DNA of 64,000 nucleotides from Serratia liquefaciens ATCC 27592 (GCF_000422085.1 NC_021741.1:4464001-4528000); one strand, 5' to 3'. Positions 28,046 through 38,005 are shown, counted from the stretch's first letter. The notes: generated by a model from the sequence alone, not told the origin. Made by a program: numbers and translations.

Positions 28046-29248
28046 ATGGCATTGCAAGGGTTGAATAACCAACGGGTGCGCAATTTTAATAAACGGGTGC
28101 TGTGCGCGTTGCTGTATCGGGAAAAGGTGGCCAGTAAATCGACGCTGGCGCGGCTTTCACAGCTGTCTATTCCTGCCGTCGGCAAAATTCTCGATGAGCT
28201 GCAGGAAGAACGCCGGGTTGAACACGACCAGCAGAATTTGCACCGCCGCGGTCTGGGCGGCGGCAGTTACCGCATCGCTGCCTCTGAGCAACGGATCCTG
28301 TGCCTGAACGTGTCGCCCTATCTGATTGAAAGCATCGTGGTAGATGGCCTGATCACGCCGTGCAGCGCCTTCACGCCGCAACCGATCGTTGCCACCACGC
28401 CACAGGCGATGCTGCAGGAAATGGTGCAGATCTATCACCTGCACAGCCGACAACAGGGGATGCCGCTGAAAATAGCGCTGTCGATCCACGGCCAGGTAAA
28501 CCCGCTCACCGGGGTGTCGCAGCGCATGCCACAGGCCCCCTGGGAAGGCCCGGTGGAGATAAAATACCTGCTGGAAGAGCGCCTGAAGACCGAGGTCCTG
28601 CTGGATAACGACTGCGTGATGCTGGGGCTGGCAGAAAAGTGGCAAAATAACGCTAACGCGCAGGACTTCTGCGTGATTAACGTCGATTACGGCATCGGCT
28701 CGTCGTTCGTGATCAACCAGCAGATTTACCGGGGCAGCCTGTTCGGCAGCGGCCAGATTGGCCACACCATCGTCGATCCCGATGGTGGCCTGTGCTCCTG
28801 CGGCCGTTACGGCTGTCTGGAAACCATCGCATCACTGTCGGCACTGAAGAAAAAAGCGCGCATTCAGCTAAAAGTCACCCCCAGAGCGCAACACGAAGGC
28901 GAAAGGCTTAAAACCCCCACCACCGCCGAGCTGATCGCCCGTTATCATCAAGGGGACCCCGCGTTGCAGGTGTTGGTGCAACGCGCCGCCCAAGCGATTG
29001 GCCTGAGCCTGTATAACTTCCTTAACATCTTAAATATTAACCGTATTTATCTTTATGGCCGCAGCTGTGGCTTCGGTCAGGCCTGGCTGGAGACCATCAT
29101 CAGCCAGACCGGGTTCAACCCCTTCGATCGTCACGATCAGATCCAGACTCAGGCCACGCATATCGGCTTTGGCCAACTCACGCGCGCGCAGCAGGTGATG
29201 GGAATTGGCTATCTGTATGTCGAACAGGCACTGACGGAGATGCTATGA
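28046..29248 (+). CDS. ROK-family transcriptional repressor (NagC/XylR-like)
   Basis: A 400-residue protein: an N-terminal winged helix-turn-helix (VASKSTLARLSQLSIPAVGKILDEL, about 31-55) and a ROK sugar-binding domain with the zinc motif GGLCSCGRYGCLETIAS (about 248-264). Such proteins sense a sugar or sugar phosphate and release DNA when bound. It is divergent from the DUF5107 gene with about 107 bases between starts, so it is the likely repressor of the whole minus-strand sugar cluster down to the epimerase gene. Confidence 0.9.
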   Translation: MALQGLNNQRVRNFNKRVLCALLYREKVASKSTLARLSQLSIPAVGKILDELQEERRVEHDQQNLHRRGLGGGSYRIAASEQRILCLNVSPYLIESIVVDGLITPCSAFTPQPIVATTPQAMLQEMVQIYHLHSRQQGMPLKIALSIHGQVNPLTGVSQRMPQAPWEGPVEIKYLLEERLKTEVLLDNDCVMLGLAEKWQNNANAQDFCVINVDYGIGSSFVINQQIYRGSLFGSGQIGHTIVDPDGGLCSCGRYGCLETIASLSALKKKARIQLKVTPRAQHEGERLKTPTTAELIARYHQGDPALQVLVQRAAQAIGLSLYNFLNILNINRIYLYGRSCGFGQAWLETIISQTGFNPFDRHDQIQTQATHIGFGQLTRAQQVMGIGYLYVEQALTEML

Positions 29249-29286
29249 TGCCGACTTTTATCCCAGCAAAAACAATACGGAGCACC

Positions 29287-29892
29287 ATGAAACCCACCCT
29301 ACGACACTGGTCGCGCGCAGGCGTGATATGCCTGATGCTGATCCTGGCCGGTTGTTCCAGCAAAAAACCGCGTACCAGTTATGATGCTCATGCCTTTGAC
29401 GACGCGATTGAGGATGCTGCGGATAAATACGATGTCGATCAAAAACTGATCGCCGCGATGATCAAGGTCGAGTCCGGTTTTAACCCGGCGGCAATCAGCC
29501 GCTCCAATGCTATCGGGTTGATGCAGTTGAAAGCCGACACCGCCGGCTGTGACGCCTATCGCTACAAAGGGAAACGTGGCTGTCCGGACGACGACGATCT
29601 GCTGGATCCGGATACCAATATCGACCTCGGCGCAGCCTATCTGGCCGTATTGCAAAAACAGCAGCTTAAAGGCATCGACGATCCTGTCACGCTGCGTTAT
29701 GCCACCATCATCGCCTACGTCAACGGCACCGGTGCGCTGCTGCGGACCTTCTCCAGCAACCGCCAGCAAGCCATTTCGATGATTAACAATCTGTCACCGG
29801 AAGCCTTTAACTGGCACGTGCGCAAGTATCATCCCGCCCCGCAGGCGCCGCGCCACTTGATGAAGGTAGAAGCGGCCTACGAGCAGCTCTGA
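29287..29892 (+). CDS. emtA: EmtA-like lytic murein transglycosylase (lipoprotein)
   Basis: 201 residues from the ATG at 29287 (GGAG upstream). A lipoprotein signal peptide ends at the lipobox LAGC (about residue 21), placing it in the outer membrane. The SLT catalytic domain contains IKVESGFNP, with the catalytic glutamate near residue 62, then SNAIGLMQLKADTAG and YVNGTGALLRTFSSNR, all very close to E. coli EmtA, including the C-terminal HPAPQAPRHLMKVE. It cleaves the glycan backbone of peptidoglycan to 1,6-anhydro products. It converges with ygiQ across a strong terminator. Confidence 0.88.
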   Translation: MKPTLRHWSRAGVICLMLILAGCSSKKPRTSYDAHAFDDAIEDAADKYDVDQKLIAAMIKVESGFNPAAISRSNAIGLMQLKADTAGCDAYRYKGKRGCPDDDDLLDPDTNIDLGAAYLAVLQKQQLKGIDDPVTLRYATIIAYVNGTGALLRTFSSNRQQAISMINNLSPEAFNWHVRKYHPAPQAPRHLMKVEAAYEQL

Positions 29893-29905
29893 TTTTCAAA
29901 AGCAA

Positions 29906-29936
29906 AAAAGGAGAACCCGAGGGTTCTCCTTTTCGT
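29906..29936. terminator. Bidirectional terminator between emtA and ygiQ
   Basis: AAAAGGAGAACCC and GGGTTCTCCTTTT form a thirteen-pair stem with a two-base centre, with T-runs on both strands. It serves both convergent genes. Confidence 0.9.
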
Positions 29937-29955
29937 TTAAGCCAGTGCCGAGCCG

Positions 29956-32121
29956 TTATGGCTTGCCGTTACGAATCGGCTTGCGCGGCGGCTTATTGGA
30001 CGGCGTACGCTGACGGGTGATGTCGGTGTGCTTGGTCAGCGCCGGGCGGGTATGACGCTGCAAGCGCTTGGCTTCGCGCTGTTCGTCAATGCTCGGAGCC
30101 GGCACCAGACACTCGCGACGGCTGCCGATCAGGTGCTTCATGCCCATTTCTTCCAGGGCGGTGCGGATCATCGCCCAGTTGGCCGGGTCGTGGTAACGCA
30201 ACAGCGCCTTGTGCAGGCGACGCTGACGATCGCCTTTCGGTATCACCACATCTTCACTCTTATAACCCACTCTGCTCAACGGGTTCTTGCCGCTGTAATA
30301 CATGGTGGTGGAGTTTGCCATCGGTGACGGATAGAAGTTCTGCACCTGATCGAGACGGAAACGGTTTTTCTTCAGCCACAGCGCCAGATTCACCATATCC
30401 TCATCGCGGGTGCCCGGATGCGAGGAGATGAAATACGGGATCAGATACTGCTCTTTGCCCGCCAGCTTGGAGTAATGGTCAAACAGCTGTTTAAACCGGT
30501 CGTAGCTGCCCATGCCCGGCTTCATCATTTTCGACAGCGGGCCTTCTTCGGTGTGTTCCGGCGCAATCTTCAGGTAGCCGCCAACGTGGTGGGTAGCCAG
30601 CTCTTTGATATAGCGCGGATCTTCCACCGCCAGATCGTAACGCACACCAGAGGCGATCAGGATCTTCTTGATGCCTTCCAGCGAGCGCGCACGGCGATAC
30701 AGCTTGATGGTCGGTTCGTGGTTGGTGTCCATGTAGGTGCAGATTTCCGGGTACACGCACGAGGCGCGGCGGCAGGTCTGCTCAGCGCGCGGGTTGGTAC
30801 AGCGCAGCATGTACATGTTGGCGGTCGGGCCGCCCAAATCGGAGATCACACCGGTAAAGCCCGGTACTTTGTCACGAATTTCTTCGATCTCGCGAATAAT
30901 GGAGTCTTCCGAACGGCTCTGGATGATGCGCCCTTCGTGCTCGGTGATCGAACAGAATGAACAGCCGCCATAGCAACCGCGCATGATGTTGACCGAGAAG
31001 CGGATCATGTCATAGGCAGGAATGGTTTCCTTGCCGTAGGACGGGTGCGGAATACGCTGGTACGGCAGGGCAAACACGCTGTCCATTTCCGGCGTGGTCA
31101 GCGGGATCGCCGGTGGGTTGATCCACACGTAACGGTCGCCGTGCGACTGCATCAGCGCACGGGCACAGCCAGGGTTGGTTTCATGGTGCAGAATGCGCGA
31201 AGTGTGCGCATACAGAACCTTGTCGGCCTTCACCTTTTCAAATGACGGCAGCAACACGTAGGTTTTTTCCCACGGCTTGGGCTTGGCGGCGCGCACGGTA
31301 ACCGGTTTGGCCTCCGGCTCCGGTTTACCACCGTCGGCGCACGGCAGATCGTCGCCGTAAGGGTTCGGGATAGGCTCAATGCGGCCCGGCTTGTCCAGAC
31401 GGGTAGAATCCACCCCGGTCCAGCCCGGCAACGCGCCCTTGCGCATCACCGCGGTGTTACGGATGTCGTGGATCTCACTGATTTTCTCGCCCGCAGCCAG
31501 GCGGTGCGCCACTTCCACCAGCGGACGCTCGCCGTTGCCGTAAATCAGCATGTCAGCTTTGGAGTCCACCAACACCGAACGGCGTACGGTATCAGACCAG
31601 TAATCGTAGTGAGCGATACGACGCAGGCTGGCTTCGATGCCGCCCAGCACGATCGGCACGTCTTTATAGGCTTCTTTGCAACGTTGACTGTAAACCAGCG
31701 TCGCGCGATCCGGACGTTTGCCGCCCACGTTGCCGGCGGTATAGGCATCATCGTGACGCAGTTTGCGATCGGCGGTATAACGGTTGATCATCGAGTCCAT
31801 GTTGCCGGCGGTGATGCCGAAGAACAGGTTCGGTTTGCCCAAGCGCATGAAATCTTCTTTATTGCTCCAGTCCGGCTGCGCAATGATGCCGACGCGGAAG
31901 CCCTGCGCTTCCAACATGCGGCCGATGATCGCCATACCAAAACTCGGGTGGTCGACATAGGCGTCACCACTGATAATGATCACATCGCAGCTATCCCAGC
32001 CCAGTTGATCCATCTCTTCGCGCGACATCGGTAAAAATGGCGCGGTGCCATAACATTCGGCCCAATAAGGCTTATAGGAAAACAATTCACGATCGGGTTG
32101 GATCAGGCTGGTAGTGCTCAT
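29956..32121 (-). CDS. ygiQ: Radical SAM protein YgiQ (UPF0313)
   Basis: A 721-residue radical S-adenosylmethionine protein. The cluster motif CxxxCxxC is in [13 protein letters not shown] (about 382-390). An N-terminal cobalamin-binding-like region precedes it ([18 protein letters not shown]...), and the C-terminus is a basic tail rich in arginine and lysine. The family is widespread, but its reaction is not established. Full length and motif content match E. coli YgiQ, and the position before ftsP-plsC-parC is conserved apart from the inserted xanthosine block. Confidence 0.94.
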   Translation of the reverse strand: MSTTSLIQPDRELFSYKPYWAECYGTAPFLPMSREEMDQLGWDSCDVIIISGDAYVDHPSFGMAIIGRMLEAQGFRVGIIAQPDWSNKEDFMRLGKPNLFFGITAGNMDSMINRYTADRKLRHDDAYTAGNVGGKRPDRATLVYSQRCKEAYKDVPIVLGGIEASLRRIAHYDYWSDTVRRSVLVDSKADMLIYGNGERPLVEVAHRLAAGEKISEIHDIRNTAVMRKGALPGWTGVDSTRLDKPGRIEPIPNPYGDDLPCADGGKPEPEAKPVTVRAAKPKPWEKTYVLLPSFEKVKADKVLYAHTSRILHHETNPGCARALMQSHGDRYVWINPPAIPLTTPEMDSVFALPYQRIPHPSYGKETIPAYDMIRFSVNIMRGCYGGCSFCSITEHEGRIIQSRSEDSIIREIEEIRDKVPGFTGVISDLGGPTANMYMLRCTNPRAEQTCRRASCVYPEICTYMDTNHEPTIKLYRRARSLEGIKKILIASGVRYDLAVEDPRYIKELATHHVGGYLKIAPEHTEEGPLSKMMKPGMGSYDRFKQLFDHYSKLAGKEQYLIPYFISSHPGTRDEDMVNLALWLKKNRFRLDQVQNFYPSPMANSTTMYYSGKNPLSRVGYKSEDVVIPKGDRQRRLHKALLRYHDPANWAMIRTALEEMGMKHLIGSRRECLVPAPSIDEQREAKRLQRHTRPALTKHTDITRQRTPSNKPPRKPIRNGKP

Positions 32122-32303
32122 TCTGGTGCTCTTTCACAGGTTAATTAATCGCCGGGCGGCGATTATACGCACTAGTGACAAAAAGAGCATGGTTATTTCA
32201 CGCCTTCACCACAGCATCTCGGGCTTCCCTCTCGACTCCACGCGCCTGCGCGGTCATCATAGCGCATTCTGTTCGGCCCACCGGCCGACAGCGGAGGAGA
32301 TCA

Positions 32304-33191
32304 ATGAGTGAGTTTTTAGCAGTAAAACCGATTCTGGCCCTGGGTAGCGCGATCGTTGAGGTGACGCTGACGCAGGAGCAAAAAATAGGTGGCTGCGCGT
32401 TTAATGTTGCGCGGGCGCTGAAGCGCCTGCAGGTCCCGGTGCTCAACGGTATGCCGGTCGGCAATGGGGTATGGGGCGCGGCGATTGAAGCCGAGATGGA
32501 AAGTTTAGGCCTGCAGGTACTGCTGCGCCATGGCCAAATGGACAACGGCCGCCGTCTGACACAGATGCAACCCAACGGCGAGTCGCTGTCGGTGATCGAG
32601 CCCGGCTGCGAAACCCAGTGGAATAAAGCCCAGTTGGGCACGCTGCCCCTGAGCGAAGACACGCTGATTTACATCAGCGGCGAGCAGTTGGCCGGAGAAA
32701 GCGGCGAGGCGGTACGTGAATGGTTAACACGCTTGCCGTTTGACCAGTGGCGGCTGATTGATCCCGGACCGGGCATCGCTCAATTGGATGAAGATTTCTT
32801 TGCCATGCTCAGCGACAGCCACACCCTGCTGACGCTGAACCGTAATGAAGTGGTCACGCTCTGCGGCGCAGGCGATGCGCTCACTCTGGCCCAGCAGTTT
32901 GCCACCGCGCATAATATCACGCTGATCTGTCGGTTGGATTGCGATGGCGTCTGGATTTGCCGTGGCGACACCCCGCCGCTCCAGATAGCGGCCTATCCGG
33001 TGAACGTCGTCGATACTCTGGGTGCGGGCGACGCCCACTGTGCCGGCCTGCTGGCCGGGCTCTCCGCCGGTTGGCCATTGCCGCAAGCGGTCGATCTGGC
33101 TAACCGCGTGGCCGCCTGCGTGGTAGCAACCCAAGGTGCAAGCGACGGGCCAGACTGGCAACAGCTACAACAGCGTTTCCCCGACGTTTGA
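32304..33191 (+). CDS. PfkB-family sugar/nucleoside kinase (YegV-like)
   Basis: 295 residues from the ATG at 32304 (GGAGGAG upstream). Ribokinase-fold motifs: KIGGCAFNVARALKRL near the N-terminus and the catalytic DTLGAGDAHCAGLLAGL near residue 240. It resembles E. coli YegV, whose substrate is unknown. It converges on xapB with a terminator between, so it is not in the xap operon. Ribose or a nucleoside is a reasonable but untested candidate given the neighbours. Confidence 0.85.
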   Translation: MSEFLAVKPILALGSAIVEVTLTQEQKIGGCAFNVARALKRLQVPVLNGMPVGNGVWGAAIEAEMESLGLQVLLRHGQMDNGRRLTQMQPNGESLSVIEPGCETQWNKAQLGTLPLSEDTLIYISGEQLAGESGEAVREWLTRLPFDQWRLIDPGPGIAQLDEDFFAMLSDSHTLLTLNRNEVVTLCGAGDALTLAQQFATAHNITLICRLDCDGVWICRGDTPPLQIAAYPVNVVDTLGAGDAHCAGLLAGLSAGWPLPQAVDLANRVAACVVATQGASDGPDWQQLQQRFPDV

Positions 33192-33197
33192 TGCCAA

Positions 33198-33229
33198 ATG
33201 GGCGCGGTTTGCGCGCCCATCTCCTTTTT
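33198..33229. terminator. Terminator between the kinase gene and xapB
   Basis: ATGGGCGCG and CGCGCCCAT pair across GTTTG, followed on the plus strand by CTCCTTTTTC. It suits the plus-strand kinase gene and may also act for xapB. Confidence 0.8.
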
Positions 33230-34489
33230 CTAATGCGCTCGCTCTACCGGCCCGACATATTCTTCCGGCCGGTGCTGATAGTTGAAGGTCAGCGCAAAAA
33301 TGATCCCCAGCACCAACGTATACAGCGCGAAGATCAACCAGATGCTCTGCCAATCTTTGACGCCGTCGTGGGTGAAGAAATCCACCACTTCGCCGCTGGC
33401 TATCGCCCCCAGATACGCGCCGATACCGTTGACCATGGTCATGAATAACCCCTGCGCACTGGCGCGGATGCGGCTATCGGCCTCTTTCTCAACGAAGATG
33501 GCCCCGGAGATATTAAAGAAATCAAAGGCACAGCCGTAAACGATCATCGACAGCAGCAACAGCACAAAGCCGAAACCAACCGGGGTGCCATAGGCCAGGA
33601 ACAGGAAGCGCAGCGTCCAGGCCGCCATGCTGATCAGCATCACCTGTTTGATACCGTATCGACGCAGGAAGAACGGAATGGTGAGGATAAAGAACACCTC
33701 GGAGATTTGTGACAACGACAACAGCACCGCCGGGTATCGGACGCTTATGCTGTCCTGATACAGCGGGTTGCTCGCGAAATCATGCAGGAAGGGATTGCCG
33801 AAGGTGTTGGTGATCTGGAGTGCCGCGCCCAACAGCATGGCAAACAGGAAAAACAGCGCCATACGCCGCTGGCGAAACAGCACCAACGCGTCCAGCCCCA
33901 GCACGCTGAACCAGCTTTTCGATTTTTCGACTTTGCTGGTCGGGCAATTCGGCAGCGTCAGAGAATAGCAGGCCAGCAACAGTGACACGGCAGAAGCCAG
34001 ATACAGCTGCATATTGCTCAGCTCAATTCGGCTAAAGCCGATTAGCCACATCGCCACAATAAAGCCCAGGGTGCCGTATACCCGCACCGGGGGGAAATCT
34101 TTCACCGTGTCGTAACCGTGCTTTTCCAGGCAGAAATAGGCAATGGCGTTGGAAAGCGAAATGGTCGGCATATACACCATGGCGTTGAACAGCATGACCC
34201 AGAACATCACCATCGGCTGCTCAACCTGGGCGGCGCAATACAGCGCAAGAGCACCGAACAGATGACACAGCGCGTACAGGTAATTGGCCCTGATCCAGCG
34301 GTCGGCAAGAATGCCCGCCAGCCCCGGCATAATCAGCGCCGCGACGCCTTTGGCGCTGTACACCATGCCCACCTGCAACCCGCTGAAATGCAGGGTATTA
34401 ATCATGTAAGACCCCAGCGTAACCAGCCAGGCACCCCAAATAAAAAACTGCAGAAAAACCATTATCTTCAGTCGCGTTTTTATTGCCAT
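33230..34489 (-). CDS. xapB: Xanthosine/nucleoside:proton symporter XapB
   Basis: 419 residues from the ATG at 34489, where AAGGTG lies at six bases; two other in-frame starts upstream are less well placed. A twelve-helix member of the nucleoside symporter family, close to E. coli XapB throughout: QFFIWGAWLVTLGSYMINTLHFSG at the N-terminus, ITNTFGNPFLHDFASNPLYQDS, and FDFFNISGAIFVEKEADSRIRASAQGLFMTM. It imports xanthosine and other nucleosides. It follows xapA on the same strand by 81 bases. Confidence 0.93.
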   Translation of the reverse strand: MAIKTRLKIMVFLQFFIWGAWLVTLGSYMINTLHFSGLQVGMVYSAKGVAALIMPGLAGILADRWIRANYLYALCHLFGALALYCAAQVEQPMVMFWVMLFNAMVYMPTISLSNAIAYFCLEKHGYDTVKDFPPVRVYGTLGFIVAMWLIGFSRIELSNMQLYLASAVSLLLACYSLTLPNCPTSKVEKSKSWFSVLGLDALVLFRQRRMALFFLFAMLLGAALQITNTFGNPFLHDFASNPLYQDSISVRYPAVLLSLSQISEVFFILTIPFFLRRYGIKQVMLISMAAWTLRFLFLAYGTPVGFGFVLLLLSMIVYGCAFDFFNISGAIFVEKEADSRIRASAQGLFMTMVNGIGAYLGAIASGEVVDFFTHDGVKDWQSIWLIFALYTLVLGIIFALTFNYQHRPEEYVGPVERAH

Positions 34490-34570
34490 CACCATCACCT
34501 TATTATTTTGATTAAAACGATGATTCACGCGGCCAGGCCCCAGCACCTCGCCGCGGGGGAATTTGCAGCG

Positions 34571-35392
34571 TTACCGCGTTTTGAAGAACTCACGGATCAG
34601 GCGCATAAAGTCTTCTGCCGCCAGGGCCGCGCAGCTCAGCGTTTGCTCGTGGGACAGTGGCGTATCGGACAGCCCTTCGGCGTAGTTGGTCATCGCCGAA
34701 ACCACCAGCACTTTCAGCCCGCAATGGCGCGCAGAGAGCACTTCCGGCACGATGGACATGCCGACCACATCGCACCCCAGCGTTTGCATCATGCGAATTT
34801 CAGCCGGGGTTTCGAAGTTGGGCCCGGTGTAAGCGGCAAACACCCCTTCCGCCAGCGGAATACCCACGCGCTGGGCCACCTGCGTCAGTTGAGCACGCAA
34901 ATCGCGATCGTAGGCATTGGCCAGGCTGAAAAAGCGCGGACCAAAACGCTCATCGTTATCGCCAACCAACGGCGACTCGGGCATAAAGTTGATGTGATCG
35001 GTGAGGGCCACCAGGCTGCCCGGCGGCACCGACTGGCGCAACGAACCGGCGGCGTTGGTCGCCAGCAGGAATTCGCAGCCCAACAGTTTGAAGGTACGTA
35101 CGGCAGTGGTCATCACCTGCATACCGCGCCCTTCATAGTAATGACCGCGCCCTTTCATGCACACGACAGGAACACCTTCCAGCCAGCCGGCAACCAACTG
35201 GCCGGCATGCCCCACCACGCTGCTGACCGGGAAACCCGGCAGTTCGGCGTAGTCGATGGTCAGGGTGTCGGTCATCACCTCCGCCAATGCCCCCAAGCCG
35301 GAGCCCAGAATCAAAGCCGCTCGCGGTTGGAAGCCCGGCAGGCGGGCGCGGATAGTTTCAGCACAGGAAAAAGCATCTTCTTGATTAAACAT
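34571..35392 (-). CDS. xapA: Xanthosine phosphorylase / purine nucleoside phosphorylase II
   Basis: 273 residues from the ATG at 35392. Trimeric PNP-family motifs: LILGSGLGALAEV (phosphate loop), MKGRGHYYEGRGMQVMTT, ATNAAGSLRQSVPPGSLVALTDHINF, and VVGMSIVPEVLSA. It splits xanthosine, inosine and guanosine by phosphate to the base and ribose-1-phosphate. With XapB and the divergent XapR it rebuilds the E. coli xanthosine system, here inserted between ygiQ and ftsP. Confidence 0.92.
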   Translation of the reverse strand: MFNQEDAFSCAETIRARLPGFQPRAALILGSGLGALAEVMTDTLTIDYAELPGFPVSSVVGHAGQLVAGWLEGVPVVCMKGRGHYYEGRGMQVMTTAVRTFKLLGCEFLLATNAAGSLRQSVPPGSLVALTDHINFMPESPLVGDNDERFGPRFFSLANAYDRDLRAQLTQVAQRVGIPLAEGVFAAYTGPNFETPAEIRMMQTLGCDVVGMSIVPEVLSARHCGLKVLVVSAMTNYAEGLSDTPLSHEQTLSCAALAAEDFMRLIREFFKTR

Positions 35393-35465
35393 AGTATTCT
35401 CTTCTGTGGAAGGGTGAAATAATCCCCATAGTAGAGAGCGATGCGCACCGGCGACCAATACATTA

Positions 35466-36440
35466 TTGGCGGCTGATTTATTCCATTCACCTATAAATTG
35501 CTCGCATCAGGAGGCCATCATCAACCTAAAGCAGCCACAGCAACTGCCGGATCCCAGCCGGATTAACTTCCGCCTACTGCACTATTTTCGCGTGGTGGCG
35601 GAAGAGATGAACTTCACCCAAGCCGCACTACGGCTGAACATCTCCCAACCCCCGCTCAGCAAACACATTAAAGAGCTGGAGAGCCAACTGGGCGTAGAGC
35701 TGTTCAAACGCACCACCCGCTCGATGGCGCTGACGCTGGCGGGCCGAACCTTGTTTCACAACGTCGAGATGCTATTGGATCAGGCGGGTAATGCACTCAA
35801 TCAGGTGCAGCAATTGGGGCGTGGCGAAGCGGGCCATATGGTGATTGGCATGGTCGGCACATCGGTGTGGGGTGGGCTGATACCGGCGCTGAAGCGCTTT
35901 ACCGAACAAACGGCCAACGTCACCTGGGCGTTGAACGAACTGACACCCGGCCAGCAAATAACGGCGCTGCAAAAACGTCATATTGATATCGGCGTGTGGC
36001 GAGAAGCCAGGGAACAGATATTACCGGGACTGGCATGCCAACTGCTGGCACGGGAGAACATTGCGCTGGTGCTACCGCTCGATCACCCGCTGGCACAGGC
36101 GGAAAGCCTGCCGCTGGCGGCGCTGCGGCATGAAAAATTCATCGTGCTGCCGCCTCATGAGGCCAGTCTGGGGCTATATCTGCACAACCTGTGTTTGCAG
36201 CAGGGGTTCAAACCGGATATCGCCTATCAGGTCAACGAACCGCAAACCCTGATGGCGCTGGTGGCCGAAGGCTATGGCATCACGCTGTTGCCGGACAGCT
36301 ACGGCCGCATTCCGTGGCCCGGCGTGCGTTTTTGCCCGCTGCAGCAGGCACCGTCAGCGGATTTGTACGCCATTTACCATGCCGACAGCGCGACGCCGGT
36401 GGTGCAGGCCTTTCTGGCGATGTTGGGTTCGGCAGCTTAG
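35466..36440 (+). CDS. xapR: LysR-family regulator XapR
   Basis: A LysR protein close to E. coli XapR: YFRVVAEEMNFTQAALRLNISQPPLSKHIKELE is the helix-turn-helix, then LGRGEAGHMVIGMVGTSVWG and QVNEPQTLMALVAEGYGITLLPDSYG in the effector domain. The start is unsettled. The only ordinary upstream start is TTG at 35466, without a ribosome-binding site (324 residues). A strong AGGAGG at 35509-35514 instead points to ATC codons at 35517 or 35520 (306 residues from 35520). The outer limit is given here. It is divergent from xapA and should activate xapAB with xanthosine. Confidence 0.87.
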   Translation: MAADLFHSPINCSHQEAIINLKQPQQLPDPSRINFRLLHYFRVVAEEMNFTQAALRLNISQPPLSKHIKELESQLGVELFKRTTRSMALTLAGRTLFHNVEMLLDQAGNALNQVQQLGRGEAGHMVIGMVGTSVWGGLIPALKRFTEQTANVTWALNELTPGQQITALQKRHIDIGVWREAREQILPGLACQLLARENIALVLPLDHPLAQAESLPLAALRHEKFIVLPPHEASLGLYLHNLCLQQGFKPDIAYQVNEPQTLMALVAEGYGITLLPDSYGRIPWPGVRFCPLQQAPSADLYAIYHADSATPVVQAFLAMLGSAA

Positions 36441-36457
36441 CGCCGTACTCAGCGAAT

Positions 36458-37873
36458 TTACAGCGCCGGCTGCACCATAAACTGACCGGCGCTGCCGCGA
36501 TCTGCCATTTCCAGCGTCTGGCTGTAGTAGAGGAACGGGAAATGTTCTGAGGTGGACTGATTGAAGTAAACCAACAGCTCAACGTCTCCGTCGATCCACA
36601 CCGTGTCTTTCCAACCGCGATCTTCTGCCATTGGCTGCGCACCGTTAACGCGCTTGACCAGGAACTGTACGCCCTGAATATGGAACGCCTGCGGGGTATC
36701 CGCATGGATATTCCAGCGCTCCCAGCTTCCCTGCTGAGTTTGCACATCGATGCGATTCATGTCCCAGATCGCCCCGTTGATCCCGGCCTGGCTGTCGCCC
36801 AAACGGAATTCGCGGGTGCGGCTGACGCTGCCGTCCAACAGTTGATCGGCCAACAAGCGCATCGGCAGGTTATCGGTCACCAACGGCAACAGCCCGGTCG
36901 GTTTCAGCGTCAGCACCTGGGTAGAGACCAGGATGCTCGAAGGTTCAAACAAGCCGCGCAGGCGATCCATAATGCCTGCCGCTTCGCCGGCGGTGATCGT
37001 CACCTCATCGCCTTTTGACATGTCGATCAGCACTTCACGGCGTTCGCCCGGTGCCAGCGAAAGCTGCTGTACCGCGACCGGCGCAGGCAAAAAGCCCTGA
37101 TCGCTGGCGATCACGTTGAGCGGTCGGCCGTCACTCAGTTGCAGCATATAGCGACGCGAGTTGGAAGCATTAAGCAGGCGCAGGCGCACCCAGCCGCGGG
37201 AGACTTCGATATAAGGATTTTGTACGCCGTTAACCAACAGCGTATCGCCGACAAAGCCCCCCTGCGACGGCGGGTCATATTCCGGCGTGCCAAAGTTATC
37301 GAGGCGCTTGTCCTGAATGATTAGCGGGAAGTCATCTACGCCATAGTGATTCGGCAAAGGCAGCGATTTGCTGACCTCGTCTTCGACCAGCCACAGCCCG
37401 GTCAAGCCATTGTAAACATGCGGCGCCATGCGGTTAGGGGTGCTGGCGTGATACCAGCAGGTGGCCGCATTCTGGCGGATCGGCAGCACTGGCGACCAGT
37501 CAACGTTGGGAGACATCATGCGCGGCGCGCCACCCATCAACGTACCCGGCACTTGCAGACCGCTGATGGTCATCGCCACCGGCTCCGGCAGGCGGTTGCT
37601 GTAAATCAGCTTTACGTCATCACCGTTGTAAACCCGCACCGTCGGCCCAAGGTACATGCCGTTGATGCCCCACACCGACGCCTTGCGGTTATCCATAAAT
37701 GCCCAGTGGGCACGCTGTAAGGTTAAAAACAGCGGTTGCCCACGGCGGGATTCCAGCAACGGGGGAACAGGTAACGGGGTCTGCGTTCCGCTCGCCTCAG
37801 CCCTCAGCGGCACGGCTCCCGCGCACAGCGCCAAGCCCGATGCCTGAATAAACTGACGTCGACTGAGTGACAT
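36458..37873 (-). CDS. ftsP: Cell-division protein FtsP (SufI), Tat-exported
   Basis: A 471-residue multicopper-oxidase-fold protein matching E. coli FtsP/SufI. It starts MSLSRRQFIQASG, a twin-arginine signal (SRRQFIQ), and is exported folded to the periplasm. Conserved stretches include PVLPIRQNAATCWYHASTPNRM, FGTPEYDPPSQGGFVGDTLLVNG and DRGWKDTVWIDG. The copper-ligand histidine clusters of true oxidases are largely missing, as in SufI. It stabilises the divisome under stress. It lies downstream of plsC on the same strand, as in E. coli, and converges with xapR at a gap of 17 bases. Confidence 0.96.
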   Translation of the reverse strand: MSLSRRQFIQASGLALCAGAVPLRAEASGTQTPLPVPPLLESRRGQPLFLTLQRAHWAFMDNRKASVWGINGMYLGPTVRVYNGDDVKLIYSNRLPEPVAMTISGLQVPGTLMGGAPRMMSPNVDWSPVLPIRQNAATCWYHASTPNRMAPHVYNGLTGLWLVEDEVSKSLPLPNHYGVDDFPLIIQDKRLDNFGTPEYDPPSQGGFVGDTLLVNGVQNPYIEVSRGWVRLRLLNASNSRRYMLQLSDGRPLNVIASDQGFLPAPVAVQQLSLAPGERREVLIDMSKGDEVTITAGEAAGIMDRLRGLFEPSSILVSTQVLTLKPTGLLPLVTDNLPMRLLADQLLDGSVSRTREFRLGDSQAGINGAIWDMNRIDVQTQQGSWERWNIHADTPQAFHIQGVQFLVKRVNGAQPMAEDRGWKDTVWIDGDVELLVYFNQSTSEHFPFLYYSQTLEMADRGSAGQFMVQPAL

Positions 37874-38005
37874 ATTTTCTCCATGAAAAGCAATGACTAA
37901 ACCGTGTGCAAAGACCGGGCCCCTGTTAATCAGATTAGCAGGAGCCCCGGCGTTAACGGCATTTGGCGCCGTTTAAAAGTTCATTCTTTGAAGCCGGTAG
38001 GAATA

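Noticed and set aside
34118-35422. 434-codon plus-strand frame across xapB and xapA
   Set aside because: Antisense to two well-supported genes, with no ribosome-binding site and no recognisable domain.
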